The position numbers were made by a program, and so were the translations under genes. DNA of 36,885 nt from DASPJL01 sp035628645 (lineage in GTDB: Bacteria > Bacteroidota > Bacteroidia > Cytophagales > Cyclobacteriaceae), in contig DASPJL010000171.1 in assembly GCA_035628645.1 (NCBI GenBank), positions 1 to 36,885 of the forward strand, written 5' to 3'. Positions 1-8,961 of this stretch are shown in pieces. Under the pieces are notes generated by a model. It was not told where the DNA came from, searched no databases, and saw only the letters and a list, made by a program, of their open reading frames with translations. Position 1 is the first letter of the stretch. The number at the start of each line of letters is the position of its first letter.

Positions 1-1
1 A

Positions 2-1015
2 CCTGAATGGGTAAAAGAGTGGATTGAAAAGAGACAGGAAAAAGAGGAGAAAAAAACGGAATCTGCCGAAAAGCCAGTTGATGAAAAGGCTCAGGCTAAA
101 CGGGCAGACGCAAGAGCAAAGAAAGTATCACAGGGAGTTGAAGAAATCAGTTTATGGATAAAGGATTTGATAAGAAATGGGTTGATATCAGTTCCCGAAA
201 AAGCCTATTCTTTTTGGCAAGATCCTGCAGCCCGAATGGTAGATGCACAAGCACCAGGGCTATCCGGAATGATCCGGGGACTTGCTGGCATTAATTATTT
301 TAAAGAGGGATGGCAGGGCGACCTTTTACATAAATTGGTACAAATTTACCTGGTTACCGAGGGATACAAGAAAATCGGCCAATTGCCCGAGCAATTACAA
401 AATGAGGTTAAATCTTTAATCGGCTGGTCGCAAAGCCAAGAGGAGTTAAAGAATTCAATAGGTATAAAAGATAAATGGCTTGTGATGTCTAAGCAATCTG
501 AACAGCAGGACAATCTGTTTATCCAAACCCATTGGTTATATGGAGAGAATAGCTTAAGACACGCGCTGGTTCTTAATTTTTATCACAAATCTCAACCAAC
601 CGATCTTGGATTAATTCCCGGTACTGCGGTAGACGGTGAAATTGTCTTTTATCCAGGCTCCTATCAATTAAGAGCTATTGTTAAAGAACGAAAAGCAACC
701 TATCCAATTCCAGAACCATCCACTTTTTTACCTTTTCTTTCTATTCAACATCAATTTACCGAGGTTTTAACACAAAGTCCATGGGTGGATAGGGTTCCTG
801 CTTTTGTCGAAAAAGTTGTCCCTCACCAGATCGATAATAAATGGTTTTTAATAGACAGGGAAAATAGTTCTATTGAAATTGACAAAACCTTTACAGGCAC
901 CTGGAAATTAATGGCAATCGCAGGAGGGAAACCTATTAACGTGTACGGACTTTATAGTAAAAACAGCTTTTCACCCCTGGTGATTTGGCAAGAGTCAAGA
1001 TACCTTCAATTATAG
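2..1015 (+). CDS. SWIM zinc-finger family protein, C-terminal part (5' truncated)
   Basis: The reading frame is open from the first bases of the window to a TAG at 1013-1015, so only the C-terminal ~337 residues are present. The N-terminal zinc-binding SWIM motif (CxCx(n)CxH) lies outside. The visible part begins with a charged Lys/Glu-rich helix. It continues with the conserved stretch around WIKDLIRNGL and ARMVDAQAPGL, which I recognise from long bacterial SWIM proteins that sit beside MoxR and VWA genes. SWIM domains bind zinc and are thought to mediate DNA or protein contacts; the role here is unknown. The stop is 3 bp before the next ATG, so translation is probably coupled. A TTG at 167 is an internal codon, not the start. 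Family assignment rests on recall of the conserved C-terminus and on gene order. Confidence 0.8.
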   Translation, partial: PEWVKEWIEKRQEKEEKKTESAEKPVDEKAQAKRADARAKKVSQGVEEISLWIKDLIRNGLISVPEKAYSFWQDPAARMVDAQAPGLSGMIRGLAGINYFKEGWQGDLLHKLVQIYLVTEGYKKIGQLPEQLQNEVKSLIGWSQSQEELKNSIGIKDKWLVMSKQSEQQDNLFIQTHWLYGENSLRHALVLNFYHKSQPTDLGLIPGTAVDGEIVFYPGSYQLRAIVKERKATYPIPEPSTFLPFLSIQHQFTEVLTQSPWVDRVPAFVEKVVPHQIDNKWFLIDRENSSIEIDKTFTGTWKLMAIAGGKPINVYGLYSKNSFSPLVIWQESRYLQL

Positions 1016-1018
1016 AAA

Positions 1019-2554
1019 ATGGAGTTTTTAGATAATTTAATTAAGACATCCTTATTAGGAACAGAAAGACAAAGCTTGGATAAAGCTTTGATTCCCGATG
1101 CAATTCTCCCTTATCTTGAAGCAATTGAAGAAAAGAGTCTTGACAAGGAGGACCGATTTTTAAAAAGTGCCGCTCTTTTAATCAACTATTATAACTCGGG
1201 GAAAACTCCAGAAAAGGTAAGTTTTAATCTGCCTAAACCGGCGGAGGAAGAAGTTTTGCCCTATTGTAATGAAAGATCTACAAGAGCTCTTCAATCAGTT
1301 CTTGATGAGGCACTTTCTGAGTTATTGGAGTATTGGTTGAAGAAATGTATTGAATGCAAGCTGGTAATAACTCCTGAAAACTTAGTTCCAATAATTGAAG
1401 AAGGAAAGAGAAACATTAAAATAAGAAATCTGATAAAAGAGGTTATTGGAAAACGTGGAACATGGCTAGCTCAATTCAACGAGGAATGGAAGTTTATTAC
1501 TATTACCGAGCAGGAAATTTGGGAGACAGGAAAGCCGGAAGAAAGGAAACAACTCTTAATTCAACTAAGAAATACCCATTCTGAACAGGCAAAATCATTA
1601 TTGTCTTCCTCCTGGAAAGAGGAAAATGCAATCACAAGGGCTGAGTTGTTAAGTATCTTTTCCATTAACTTGTCCAAAGAAGACGAAGATTTTTTATATG
1701 AAGCTTTAAAAGACAACAGTCTCAAGGTAAAGTCTATTGCACAAGAATTATTGAGTCAAATTGCGGGCTCGAAATGGATTGAAGAACTATGGGGGATTGG
1801 CAGTTCATGGGTAACTTTTAAAGCTTCAAAAAATATCTTACAATTCACAAAGGAAGAAATGGAGGTAGATGTACCTGTTACATTTCCTCCGGAATTAAAG
1901 AAAAAGGGACTTCAAGAGTTGAGTAGCAACAAAGAGCTATCGGATCAACAGTATTGGCTTCTGCAATTCGTCACCCTTATTCCACCTTCATTTTTTGAAG
2001 AACATTTTAAAGCTCAACCTTCAAAAATCATTACTTTATTTTCCAAGGATAAATTCCTACAGAAAGTGATTCCTGGGTTCATCCTGGCTACAATAAGACA
2101 TAAAGATCAAAAGTGGGCTAAGGTTCTACTGGAAGAAAAATTGAACAGGAATGAACATGTTAAAATCACCTCATTGGATGAATTATACCACATATTTGAT
2201 TTGCTAGCTCCTGAGGAGAAAAAATATTTTTATGATAAGAATTTAGAGAAGAAGGACTTCCCTTTCAAGCTTGCATTGATTGATTTTTTAAATGCTTTTC
2301 AATTTGATTGGGATTTTCCTTTTACAATAAAGGCACTGAAAGATCTGACTGCTGAATCGCAAGAGGGATTCCTATATAGTTATCCTAAATTGGTGACTCT
2401 ATCTCAATTTGCTCACACCGGAATCTTAGAGTCAAAAAAAGAGGTTGAGCCTAAAGATGAAACATCAAAGGACAAGTGGAATACTCTTTTTGCGAGGTTT
2501 TTTAAAGTTTTAGAGATAAGGAAGGAGATTGATGAAGGATTTCGAGCAAATTAA
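1019..2554 (+). CDS. DUF5691 family protein
   Basis: This 511-residue protein has no signal peptide or membrane segment and is rich in Lys, Glu and Leu, with an alpha-helical, HEAT-like look through its middle. Near the N-terminus it carries the LLGTERQ signature that I associate with DUF5691. This domain is repeatedly found between a SWIM protein and a MoxR ATPase. Its biochemical function is unknown; a scaffold or adaptor for the ATPase is an inference from context only. The ATG is 3 bp after the upstream stop and the next likely start (2591) is 36 bp downstream, so it sits inside one operon. Confidence 0.75.
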   Translation: MEFLDNLIKTSLLGTERQSLDKALIPDAILPYLEAIEEKSLDKEDRFLKSAALLINYYNSGKTPEKVSFNLPKPAEEEVLPYCNERSTRALQSVLDEALSELLEYWLKKCIECKLVITPENLVPIIEEGKRNIKIRNLIKEVIGKRGTWLAQFNEEWKFITITEQEIWETGKPEERKQLLIQLRNTHSEQAKSLLSSSWKEENAITRAELLSIFSINLSKEDEDFLYEALKDNSLKVKSIAQELLSQIAGSKWIEELWGIGSSWVTFKASKNILQFTKEEMEVDVPVTFPPELKKKGLQELSSNKELSDQQYWLLQFVTLIPPSFFEEHFKAQPSKIITLFSKDKFLQKVIPGFILATIRHKDQKWAKVLLEEKLNRNEHVKITSLDELYHIFDLLAPEEKKYFYDKNLEKKDFPFKLALIDFLNAFQFDWDFPFTIKALKDLTAESQEGFLYSYPKLVTLSQFAHTGILESKKEVEPKDETSKDKWNTLFARFFKVLEIRKEIDEGFRAN

Positions 2555-2590
2555 AAAGAACAATTGTATAAAATATTAAAACTTAAAGAT

Positions 2591-3670
2591 ATGCAACAAA
2601 TACAACGGGCCCATGCGGAGCATCAATTTTCGGAAGAGATTGAAGAGTTAAAAAAAGCAGATCAACCAAAACGCCCTGCAAACTGGCAGCTTTCTCCATG
2701 GGCTGTGGTTACATATATTCTCGGAGGAAAACTAAAAAATGGATTTGAAATAAGTCCGAAATATATAGGAAGCAAAAGATTGATTGAAGTAGCAGTAGCA
2801 ACCTTAACAACTGATAGGGCGCTATTGCTATATGGATTGCCGGGAACAGCAAAATCCTGGGTTTCCGAGCATCTTGCATCTGCAATTTCAGGAACTTCTA
2901 CTTTATTAATTCAGGGAACTGCTGGAACAGGAGAAGAGGCCATCAGATATGGGTGGAATTATGCAAAACTTCTGGCAGAAGGGCCGTCTGAAAGCGCATT
3001 GGTAGTAACTCCAATGATGAGAGCGATGAAAGATGGAAAGATCGCAAGAATCGAAGAACTCACGAGAATATCAGCGGATGTACAAGACACCTTGATTACT
3101 ATTCTTTCAGAAAAGATGCTCCCTATCCCTGAATTAAATATGGAGATTCAGGCAACTAAAGGATTCAATGTAATTGCTACAGCGAATAACAGGGATAAGG
3201 GAGTAAATGAGCTTTCCGGTGCGCTAAAAAGGCGTTTTAATACTGTTATTTTGCCTGTTCCTGAAACCATAGAAGAAGAAATTGATATTGTCCAGAGAAG
3301 GGTAGCAAGCCTTGGAAAGGCCCTCGACCTTCCTGCAGAAGCACCCGCTTTAGAAGAAATAAGAAGAATCGTTACCATTTTCAGGGAATTAAGAGCAGGG
3401 GTAACAGCCGATGGAAAAACAAAAATAAAATCTCCTAGCAGTACAATGAGTACGGCAGAAGCAATATCAGTTGTTAACAATGGATTAGCCCTTGCCGGTC
3501 ATTTTGGAGATGGAGTAATGAAAGCGCATGACATGGCAGCAGGTTTAGTTGGAGCAGTTGTAAAAGACCCGGTTCAGGACAAAATTGTTTGGCTGGAATA
3601 TATGGAAACGGTAATTAAAAACAGGGAAGGCTGGAAGGACATATACAGATCTTGCAGGGAATTACTATGA
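2591..3670 (+). CDS. MoxR-family AAA+ ATPase
   Basis: This cytoplasmic AAA+ ATPase has about 359 residues. Counted from the ATG at 2591, the Walker A motif GLPGTAKS is at 82-89, the Walker B region IARIEE at 151-156, sensor 1 ATANNRD at 197-202, and an arginine-finger region ALKRRF at 211-216. MoxR ATPases usually act as remodelling or insertion chaperones together with a VWA-domain partner, and a VWA gene is present in the same operon. The frame also opens with an in-frame TTG at 2564, but the ATG at 2591 gives the more natural N-terminus (MQQIQRAHAEHQ). The last bases overlap the next gene in an ATGA junction, implying translational coupling. Confidence 0.9.
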   Translation: MQQIQRAHAEHQFSEEIEELKKADQPKRPANWQLSPWAVVTYILGGKLKNGFEISPKYIGSKRLIEVAVATLTTDRALLLYGLPGTAKSWVSEHLASAISGTSTLLIQGTAGTGEEAIRYGWNYAKLLAEGPSESALVVTPMMRAMKDGKIARIEELTRISADVQDTLITILSEKMLPIPELNMEIQATKGFNVIATANNRDKGVNELSGALKRRFNTVILPVPETIEEEIDIVQRRVASLGKALDLPAEAPALEEIRRIVTIFRELRAGVTADGKTKIKSPSSTMSTAEAISVVNNGLALAGHFGDGVMKAHDMAAGLVGAVVKDPVQDKIVWLEYMETVIKNREGWKDIYRSCRELL

Positions 3671-5880
3671 TTTCAGTTTTCGGTATACGACATCATGGGC
3701 CAGGTTCTGCAAGAAGTCTAAAGCTTGCTTTAGAGCAACTGCAACCTGATATCGTTCTGGTGGAAGGTCCACCCGAAGGTGAAGAGGTATTGTCCTATGT
3801 TTCCTATCTGGATATGAAACCACCGGTAGCTTTACTAGCTTACGTTCCTGACAAGCCTGAAGAAGCTGTTTTTTATCCTTTTGCTGTTTTCTCTCCTGAA
3901 TGGCAGGCTATTCTTTACTCACATAAGAACCAAATACCTGTGAGGTTCATGGATCTTCCCCTTATGCATAAGTTTGCTTTAGATTTAGGAGAGAAAGAAA
4001 AAGAGAAATCAGGACAAATAGAACCATTGGAAGAACCAGGGAATAACCCAATGGACTTTATGGCGCAAGCTGCTGGATATTCCGATGGTGAAGTGTGGTG
4101 GGAGCATATGTTTGAGCAGCGAAACAAGCTTGAAAATTCCTTTGAAGCTGTTGCAGAAGTTATGAAAGAGCTCAGGGAAAAATTAAAAAGAAAAGAGACA
4201 TCCATTACCCTGCTTAGGGAAGCCTTCATGCGGAAGATGATAAGACAAGCAGAAAAGGAAGGGCATCAAAAGATAGCAGTAATCTGCGGAGCCTGGCATG
4301 CTCCGGCGTTAACAGACATGCCTACAAAGAAACAAGATGACGAACTACTTAAAAACCTACCAAAAGTCAAAGTAGCCTCCACATGGATTCCGTGGACCAA
4401 TAATCGTCTTACCTTTTATAGCGGATATGGCGCGGGTGTTAATTCCCCGGGGTGGTACCAGCATCTATGGGAACAACCCGAGGATCTAGGGATAGCCTGG
4501 ATGGCAAAAGTGGCAAGGGTGTTCAGGAAGAAAAACATGGATACTTCTGTGGCGCACGTGATTGAAGCATTTAGGCTGGCAGAGAGTCTTGCGGCAATCC
4601 GAGGACTTGCCAGACCGGGACTGCAGGAATTAAATGAAGCAACACAGTCTGTTATCTGTTTTGGTGATGAAATACAACTAGAGTTAATTTTTAAAGAACT
4701 TATCATCGGTACTGATATAGGCAAAGTGCCGGAAGATGCACCTCAGGTTCCGCTACAAAAAGATCTGGAAAGACTTCAGAAAAGATTAAGGCTTGCCCCA
4801 AAGCCTTTTGATCAACCTTATACATTGGATTTAAGACAGCCCAATGATTTAGAAAGAAGCAAATTGTTTCACCGGCTTTCCATATTAGGAATCGAATGGG
4901 GACACCAGGAGGAGGTATCGGGAAAGGGGACCTTCAAAGAACAATGGATCTTACTTTGGGAACCGGAATTAATGATCAAAGTAATTGAAATGGGCGTGTG
5001 GGGCAATACCATTGAGGAAGCTTCCACTAAATATATCAATCATCTCTCCGACCAAACCAATTCAATCAGTGAAGTTTCAAAACTACTTCAGAAAGCTATT
5101 CCATCTGATCTCGAAAGGTCAGTTGAAAAGCTAATGCATAGAATAGGCGAACTTTCTTCCGTAAGCAGTGATATCTCGCAATTAATGATGGCTATTCCTC
5201 CGCTTGCTTATGTCAGCAGGTATGGAAATGTCAGGAAGACGGATCTTTCTTTGTTGATTTCAATTGTGAAAGGACTGGTTATCAGAGTCAGCATTGGTCT
5301 TCCTAACGCTTGTTTTTCGTTAAATGATGAGGCTTCTGAGGAAATGTTTGAAAGAATTTCCGAAGTAAATGGTTCAATAAACCTTATTCAGGAAAACGAA
5401 CTTATTGAACCATGGCGAAACTCTTTGAAAGAACTTCTGCAAAAACCTCAGATACACGGACTAATTTCAGGAAGAGCATGTAGACTTTTGGCTGATGCAA
5501 AGGAAATTGATGTAGATGAGCTTTCGGTTAAATTCAATTACGCTTTATCAACTGCAAATGAACCCTCCTATTCTGCTTCCTGGCTTGAAGGATTTTTAAA
5601 AGGAAGTGGAATGATACTGCTACTGGATGAGACGCTCTGGAATATTCTTTACCAATGGATGGGTAACTTGGAGGACGAGGTATTTGTGCAATTACTTCCG
5701 TTGCTCAGAAGAAACTTTTCAACCTTCCCTCCTGCCGAAAGAAGAAAACTAGGAGAAAAGGCTAAATCAGGCGGAGGAAGTCTGGTAAAAGCAAAAAAAG
5801 CAGACGATTCCAAATTTGATCATGTAAGGGCGGGAAGGTCGTTGGAAGTTATTGGCAAATTAATAGGAATAGAAATTTGA
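3667..5880 (+). CDS. DUF5682 family protein
   Basis: A protein of about 737 residues starting at an ATG that overlaps the MoxR stop (ATGA at 3667-3670). An upstream in-frame TTG at 3652 is less likely. The N-terminus reads GIRHHGPGSARSL, then VLVEGPPEGEE, and later CGAWHAPAL. These histidine and glutamate motifs match my memory of DUF5682. They resemble the layout of the TraB/TIKI/EreA-ChaN-like fold, in which paired GxxH motifs and a Glu build an active site; that fold link is an inference. The remaining ~500 residues are mostly helical. No signal peptide is seen. Its conserved position between MoxR and VWA genes suggests an effector or substrate-handling role in the same complex, but no activity is known to me. 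Confidence 0.78.
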   Translation: MISVFGIRHHGPGSARSLKLALEQLQPDIVLVEGPPEGEEVLSYVSYLDMKPPVALLAYVPDKPEEAVFYPFAVFSPEWQAILYSHKNQIPVRFMDLPLMHKFALDLGEKEKEKSGQIEPLEEPGNNPMDFMAQAAGYSDGEVWWEHMFEQRNKLENSFEAVAEVMKELREKLKRKETSITLLREAFMRKMIRQAEKEGHQKIAVICGAWHAPALTDMPTKKQDDELLKNLPKVKVASTWIPWTNNRLTFYSGYGAGVNSPGWYQHLWEQPEDLGIAWMAKVARVFRKKNMDTSVAHVIEAFRLAESLAAIRGLARPGLQELNEATQSVICFGDEIQLELIFKELIIGTDIGKVPEDAPQVPLQKDLERLQKRLRLAPKPFDQPYTLDLRQPNDLERSKLFHRLSILGIEWGHQEEVSGKGTFKEQWILLWEPELMIKVIEMGVWGNTIEEASTKYINHLSDQTNSISEVSKLLQKAIPSDLERSVEKLMHRIGELSSVSSDISQLMMAIPPLAYVSRYGNVRKTDLSLLISIVKGLVIRVSIGLPNACFSLNDEASEEMFERISEVNGSINLIQENELIEPWRNSLKELLQKPQIHGLISGRACRLLADAKEIDVDELSVKFNYALSTANEPSYSASWLEGFLKGSGMILLLDETLWNILYQWMGNLEDEVFVQLLPLLRRNFSTFPPAERRKLGEKAKSGGGSLVKAKKADDSKFDHVRAGRSLEVIGKLIGIEI

Positions 5881-5886
5881 GCTTTA

Positions 5887-5937
5887 AAATTTAACCACAG
5901 AGATCGCAGAGGAAAGGCACGGAGAAACCCAGAGAAT
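5887..5937. repeat. Degenerate CAGAG-type short repeat in the DUF5682-VWA gap
   Basis: The 102-bp gap between the DUF5682 and VWA genes contains four spaced copies of a CRCRGAG-like unit: CACAGAG, CGCAGAG, CACGGAG and CCAGAG, each 9-13 bp apart. I recall similar CACAGAG arrays in intergenic DNA of many environmental bacteria, but their function is not established. It interrupts an otherwise almost gapless operon. Confidence 0.6.
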
Positions 5938-5982
5938 TGATTAAGAAAAACTCTTTGCCCCTCATTAGTAAAAAAGAAGATC

Positions 5983-7125
5983 ATGAATGAAGACAATTTA
6001 AAACGTTGGCGATTAGTGTTAGGTGGGAATGAGGCAGATGGAACAGGGGTGTCCCTCTCCGGAATTGATGTTAATCTTGATAAGATGTTAACTGCATTGT
6101 ATGATTCTGAAAGAACTGCCGGCTTAGGAGGATCTTCCCCCAATGTTTCCCGATGGCTGGGTGACATCCGAACCTATTTTCCTACAAGTGTTGTAAAAGT
6201 AATGCAACAGGACGCCTTTAAACGGCTTAACCTAACTTCAATGCTTTTAGAACCTGAAATGCTTGCCTCTGTTGAACCTGACGTAAATCTTGTCGCTACT
6301 TTAATGACTTTAGGCAAAGTTATTCCTAATAAAACCAAAGACACTGCAAGAGAAGTTGTACGAAAAGTAGTAGATGAACTGATGAAAAAGCTTGCCCAAC
6401 CTATGCAGCAAGCAATTACAGGAAGCATAAATAAAGCAGCGAAAATCAGAAGACCGAAGCACAACGAGATCGATTGGAATTCAACCATTCAAAAAAACCT
6501 CAGGCATTATCAGAAGGAGTATAAAACCATTATCCCTGAAACAAGAATTGGCTTTGGAAGAAAAAGGTCGGCTTTAAAGGATATCATTTTATGTCTGGAT
6601 CAAAGTGGATCAATGGGGCAATCAGTAGTTTATTCGGGAATATTTGGAGCAGTGATGGCCTCTATCCCTTCTGTAAAAACAAAAATGGTTGTTTTTGATA
6701 CTGCGGTAGTAGATTTAACTGAAGATCTAAAAGATCCTGTTGATCTTCTTTTTGGAGTGCAACTCGGAGGGGGAACAGATATCCATCTTGCCCTTTCCTA
6801 CTGCCAACAGATCATTACCAGGCCAACCGACTCAATCATGGTGCTGGTCACCGATCTTTATGAAGGCGGCAATGTTGAGGAAATGAAAAAGAAGTTTATA
6901 AACATTGTTGAAAGTGGCGTTCAGCTAATAGTTTTATTATCCCTTAATGACAATGGTACACCTGGATATGATCATGCGAATGCCTCTTTCCTTGCTGCTC
7001 TGGGCGTTCCTGTTTTTGCTTGTACTCCTGATCTTTTTCCTGATTTAATGGCTAATGCAATTCAAAAACAAGACATTTCTCAATGGGCAGGCAAAAATGA
7101 TATCTCTGTGGCTAGAGGAGTTTAA
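5983..7125 (+). CDS. VWA (von Willebrand factor A) domain protein
   Basis: A 380-residue soluble protein. The C-terminal half is a VWA domain with an intact metal-ion-dependent adhesion site: DQSGS at 206-210 (the DxSxS motif), the Thr of GGGTD near 265 and the Asp of VTDLYEGG at 291. The N-terminal ~190 residues are helical and include the conserved link IGFGRKRSALKDI before the domain. MoxR ATPases commonly work with VWA proteins, which use the metal site to recruit a target. This gene is the last of the SWIM/DUF5691/MoxR/DUF5682/VWA set and is separated from the others by a 102-bp repeat-bearing gap, so it may be translated independently or carry its own promoter. Confidence 0.9.
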   Translation: MNEDNLKRWRLVLGGNEADGTGVSLSGIDVNLDKMLTALYDSERTAGLGGSSPNVSRWLGDIRTYFPTSVVKVMQQDAFKRLNLTSMLLEPEMLASVEPDVNLVATLMTLGKVIPNKTKDTAREVVRKVVDELMKKLAQPMQQAITGSINKAAKIRRPKHNEIDWNSTIQKNLRHYQKEYKTIIPETRIGFGRKRSALKDIILCLDQSGSMGQSVVYSGIFGAVMASIPSVKTKMVVFDTAVVDLTEDLKDPVDLLFGVQLGGGTDIHLALSYCQQIITRPTDSIMVLVTDLYEGGNVEEMKKKFINIVESGVQLIVLLSLNDNGTPGYDHANASFLAALGVPVFACTPDLFPDLMANAIQKQDISQWAGKNDISVARGV

Positions 7126-7481
7126 TACAATTATAGAATTAGGAAATGGATCTTAACCATAATTATACTCCTTTGCTATCTTATTTTTTCCTTTATATGC
7201 TAAATGGGGGTATAAAAACCATTACGTTTATAAAAGAAAATTATAGGAGCAGAATTGGTGGCACTGCTACAATCGTGCCCTTTACTTGCTAAAAGTTCGG
7301 CAACAGCTTCTACCCTTCAAAGTTTTGGATAAGCCACGATCTTCAATTTAAAAAGGAATAGTATTGTCCGATCCAAATATTTTTAAGGCAAGCCTAACTC
7401 CAAGAATAAGCTTTTTTGATTCATTACACAAAATCGTAGGGAGAAGGCCCGAGCGGGGCCTTCCCCCCTTCAACACTGCCC
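7126..7481. other. Intergenic stretch between convergent genes
   Basis: 356 bp between the VWA stop and the DinB-like stop on the other strand. Apart from the GC-rich hairpin at its right end I see no gene. Short open frames here lack recognisable features. Confidence 0.5.
7440..7466. terminator. GC-rich hairpin between convergent genes
   Basis: Perfect 8-bp stem GAAGGCCC (7443-7450) with GGGCCTTC (7456-7463) around a 5-nt loop, extended imperfectly by flanking G and C runs. It lies just past the DinB-like stop and downstream of the VWA gene. Neither side has a convincing U-tract, so it is a possible but not canonical bidirectional terminator. Confidence 0.45.
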
Positions 7482-8096
7482 TTATTTCCCTTTTTTGGGA
7501 AAGTCGGGATGCTTCATTATTTCTTCAATTTGTTCTGTATGCCGTGTGGTATGGGCTGCAATAAGGAGAACCGTCTGGTAGGCGTCTGCTTTCCCGAATG
7601 GAAAATCATAGTAATGGTTGCGTAAGTCATCGGATGTTGTTTGGATATATTTGATGTGATTGTCTCTTTTACTTTTAAATTCCTGAACAACTCCCTCAAA
7701 TGAGCCAAATTTGCCGGCAGGCTGTAACGCTTCATTTGTCTTTCTTTTTGTACTTCGGTCCGCGATGAGTTTAACAAACGCTTCATCACTCATTTTTACT
7801 TCACTTCGCTTTGAAGGATCGGCTGGTTCTTTAAGCGCCATTTCTGTTAAGCCAAATAAGTTACTTTCCGAAATAGCAAGGTGTTCAACACATTCTGCTA
7901 CTGACCAGGACGAAGTGTCCGCTTTAAAATTTAGCTGCTCCTCAGTTAATCCACTTATCTTTTTAAGAAGATCTTGTCGGGTTTGCTGCATAAGATCTAT
8001 GGCATACTTCCGCTCTGCGCGGGTTAAACTGCCAGCACTGATGAAACTCATGGTGACGATAGCTATCGCAGCGATGAATAGGTTTTTCAAGTTCAT
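7482..8096 (-). CDS. Exported DinB-like four-helix protein
   Basis: 204 residues. The first ~22 residues (MNLKNLFIAAIAIVTMSFIS) form a signal peptide or signal anchor. The rest matches the DinB/YfiT superfamily: a four-helix bundle with a metal-binding His triad, here probably the His of ECVEHLAISE near 71 and the two in AAHTTRHTEQ near the C-terminus. DinB-like proteins include thiol-dependent transferases and many uncharacterised members. Export to the periplasm is unusual for the family in general but is seen among Bacteroidota members. It is a single gene, facing the VWA gene. Confidence 0.8.
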   Translation of the reverse strand: MNLKNLFIAAIAIVTMSFISAGSLTRAERKYAIDLMQQTRQDLLKKISGLTEEQLNFKADTSSWSVAECVEHLAISESNLFGLTEMALKEPADPSKRSEVKMSDEAFVKLIADRSTKRKTNEALQPAGKFGSFEGVVQEFKSKRDNHIKYIQTTSDDLRNHYYDFPFGKADAYQTVLLIAAHTTRHTEQIEEIMKHPDFPKKGK

Positions 8097-8529
8097 ATGT
8101 ATTTTCGTTTAAATTATATTAGGTAATGCCGCTTTGTTGTTATAATCGTTTTTATTTTTATCAAAAGTAAGGTCTTAATTCTATTCGAACCGGGGGTTAA
8201 ATAGACTTTATCATGGGGCGATTTGGACAAAATTACTACCTTAAAGCCCCTCGCTGGTCTTAACGTCTCTCTAAGACGTAAAAACTATTTTGGTGCAATG
8301 TGTCCTGTTGGGAGTTAGTCCATCATGGATGAATCAAATTAATATAACATTGATCTGAAATACGTGTCTCAGTCAAACATATCCCATCAATTTGTCGCAA
8401 AGCACCCTCACATTGTCGCAATTGAGGTCGGGATGAAAAACGAAGATGCGTTACCTTTGAAAGTAATAAATCAGGTATCCATTTAAGGTAGCGCAACTTA
8501 GGTTTTACATCAAATGAAAACAATTATAT
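8097..8529. other. Intergenic stretch between divergent genes
   Basis: 433 bp separating the DinB-like gene and the AHSA1 gene. It contains a 6-bp hairpin (ACGTCT 8263-8268 with AGACGT 8274-8279), a TAnnTTTG match on the plus strand at 8452-8459 that could serve the AHSA1 gene, and the minus-strand -7 box listed separately. No convincing gene. Confidence 0.45.
8162..8169 (-). promoter_or_regulatory. Candidate -7 box for the DinB-like gene
   Basis: On the minus strand this reads TACTTTTG, a perfect match to the Bacteroidota -7 consensus TAnnTTTG, 65 bp before the start codon. No clear -33 TTTG element is seen at the expected distance. Confidence 0.35.
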
Positions 8530-8940
8530 ATGACATCAATTACAGTTGAAATAGCAGTAAATGCTACCCCTGAAAAAGTTTGGAAAGCATGGACAACACC
8601 GGAAGATGTAATGCAATGGAATAATCCTTCCAGCGATTGGCACTCACCGGTAGTAGAAATTGACCTGAGAGAACAAGGTGAGTTTTTGTTTCGCATGGGA
8701 GCAAAAGATGGCAGTGACGGCTTCGATCATACCGGCGTATACAATAAGATAGTAACACATCAACTGATAGAGTATACTACAAAGGAGGGTAGAAAATCTA
8801 GAATTGTCTTCACACCCAATGGGAACGGCACCAAGGTAAGCGAGACATTTGAGCCCGACACATCCATTTCTTTTGATATGCAAAGAGACTTTGTACGGGC
8901 AATATTAGAGAACTTTAAAAAGCACACTGAAGGTAAATAA
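8530..8940 (+). CDS. SRPBCC/AHSA1 (START-like) domain protein
   Basis: 136 residues covering one whole AHSA1-type domain: N-terminal strand ITVEIAVNATPEKVWKAWT, a WNNPSSDW loop and a C-terminal helix ending FVRAILENFKKHTEGK. This helix-grip fold forms a hydrophobic cavity; members in bacteria are usually uncharacterised ligand-binding proteins. Cytoplasmic. The next gene starts 21 bp downstream on the same strand, so the two may be co-transcribed. Confidence 0.88.
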   Translation: MTSITVEIAVNATPEKVWKAWTTPEDVMQWNNPSSDWHSPVVEIDLREQGEFLFRMGAKDGSDGFDHTGVYNKIVTHQLIEYTTKEGRKSRIVFTPNGNGTKVSETFEPDTSISFDMQRDFVRAILENFKKHTEGK

Positions 8941-8961
8941 ACTTAGTTTAAACAAAATAAG

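Noticed and set aside
3148..3480. 110-codon minus-strand ORF within the MoxR gene
   Set aside because: Shadow frame of a gene with clear AAA+ motifs.
7364..7564. 66-codon plus-strand ORF over the end of the DinB-like gene
   Set aside because: It lies partly antisense to a well-supported gene, includes the GC hairpin, and shows no known motif.
7711..8112. 133-codon plus-strand ORF opposite the DinB-like gene
   Set aside because: Antisense shadow; the minus strand encodes a recognisable DinB-like protein with a signal peptide.
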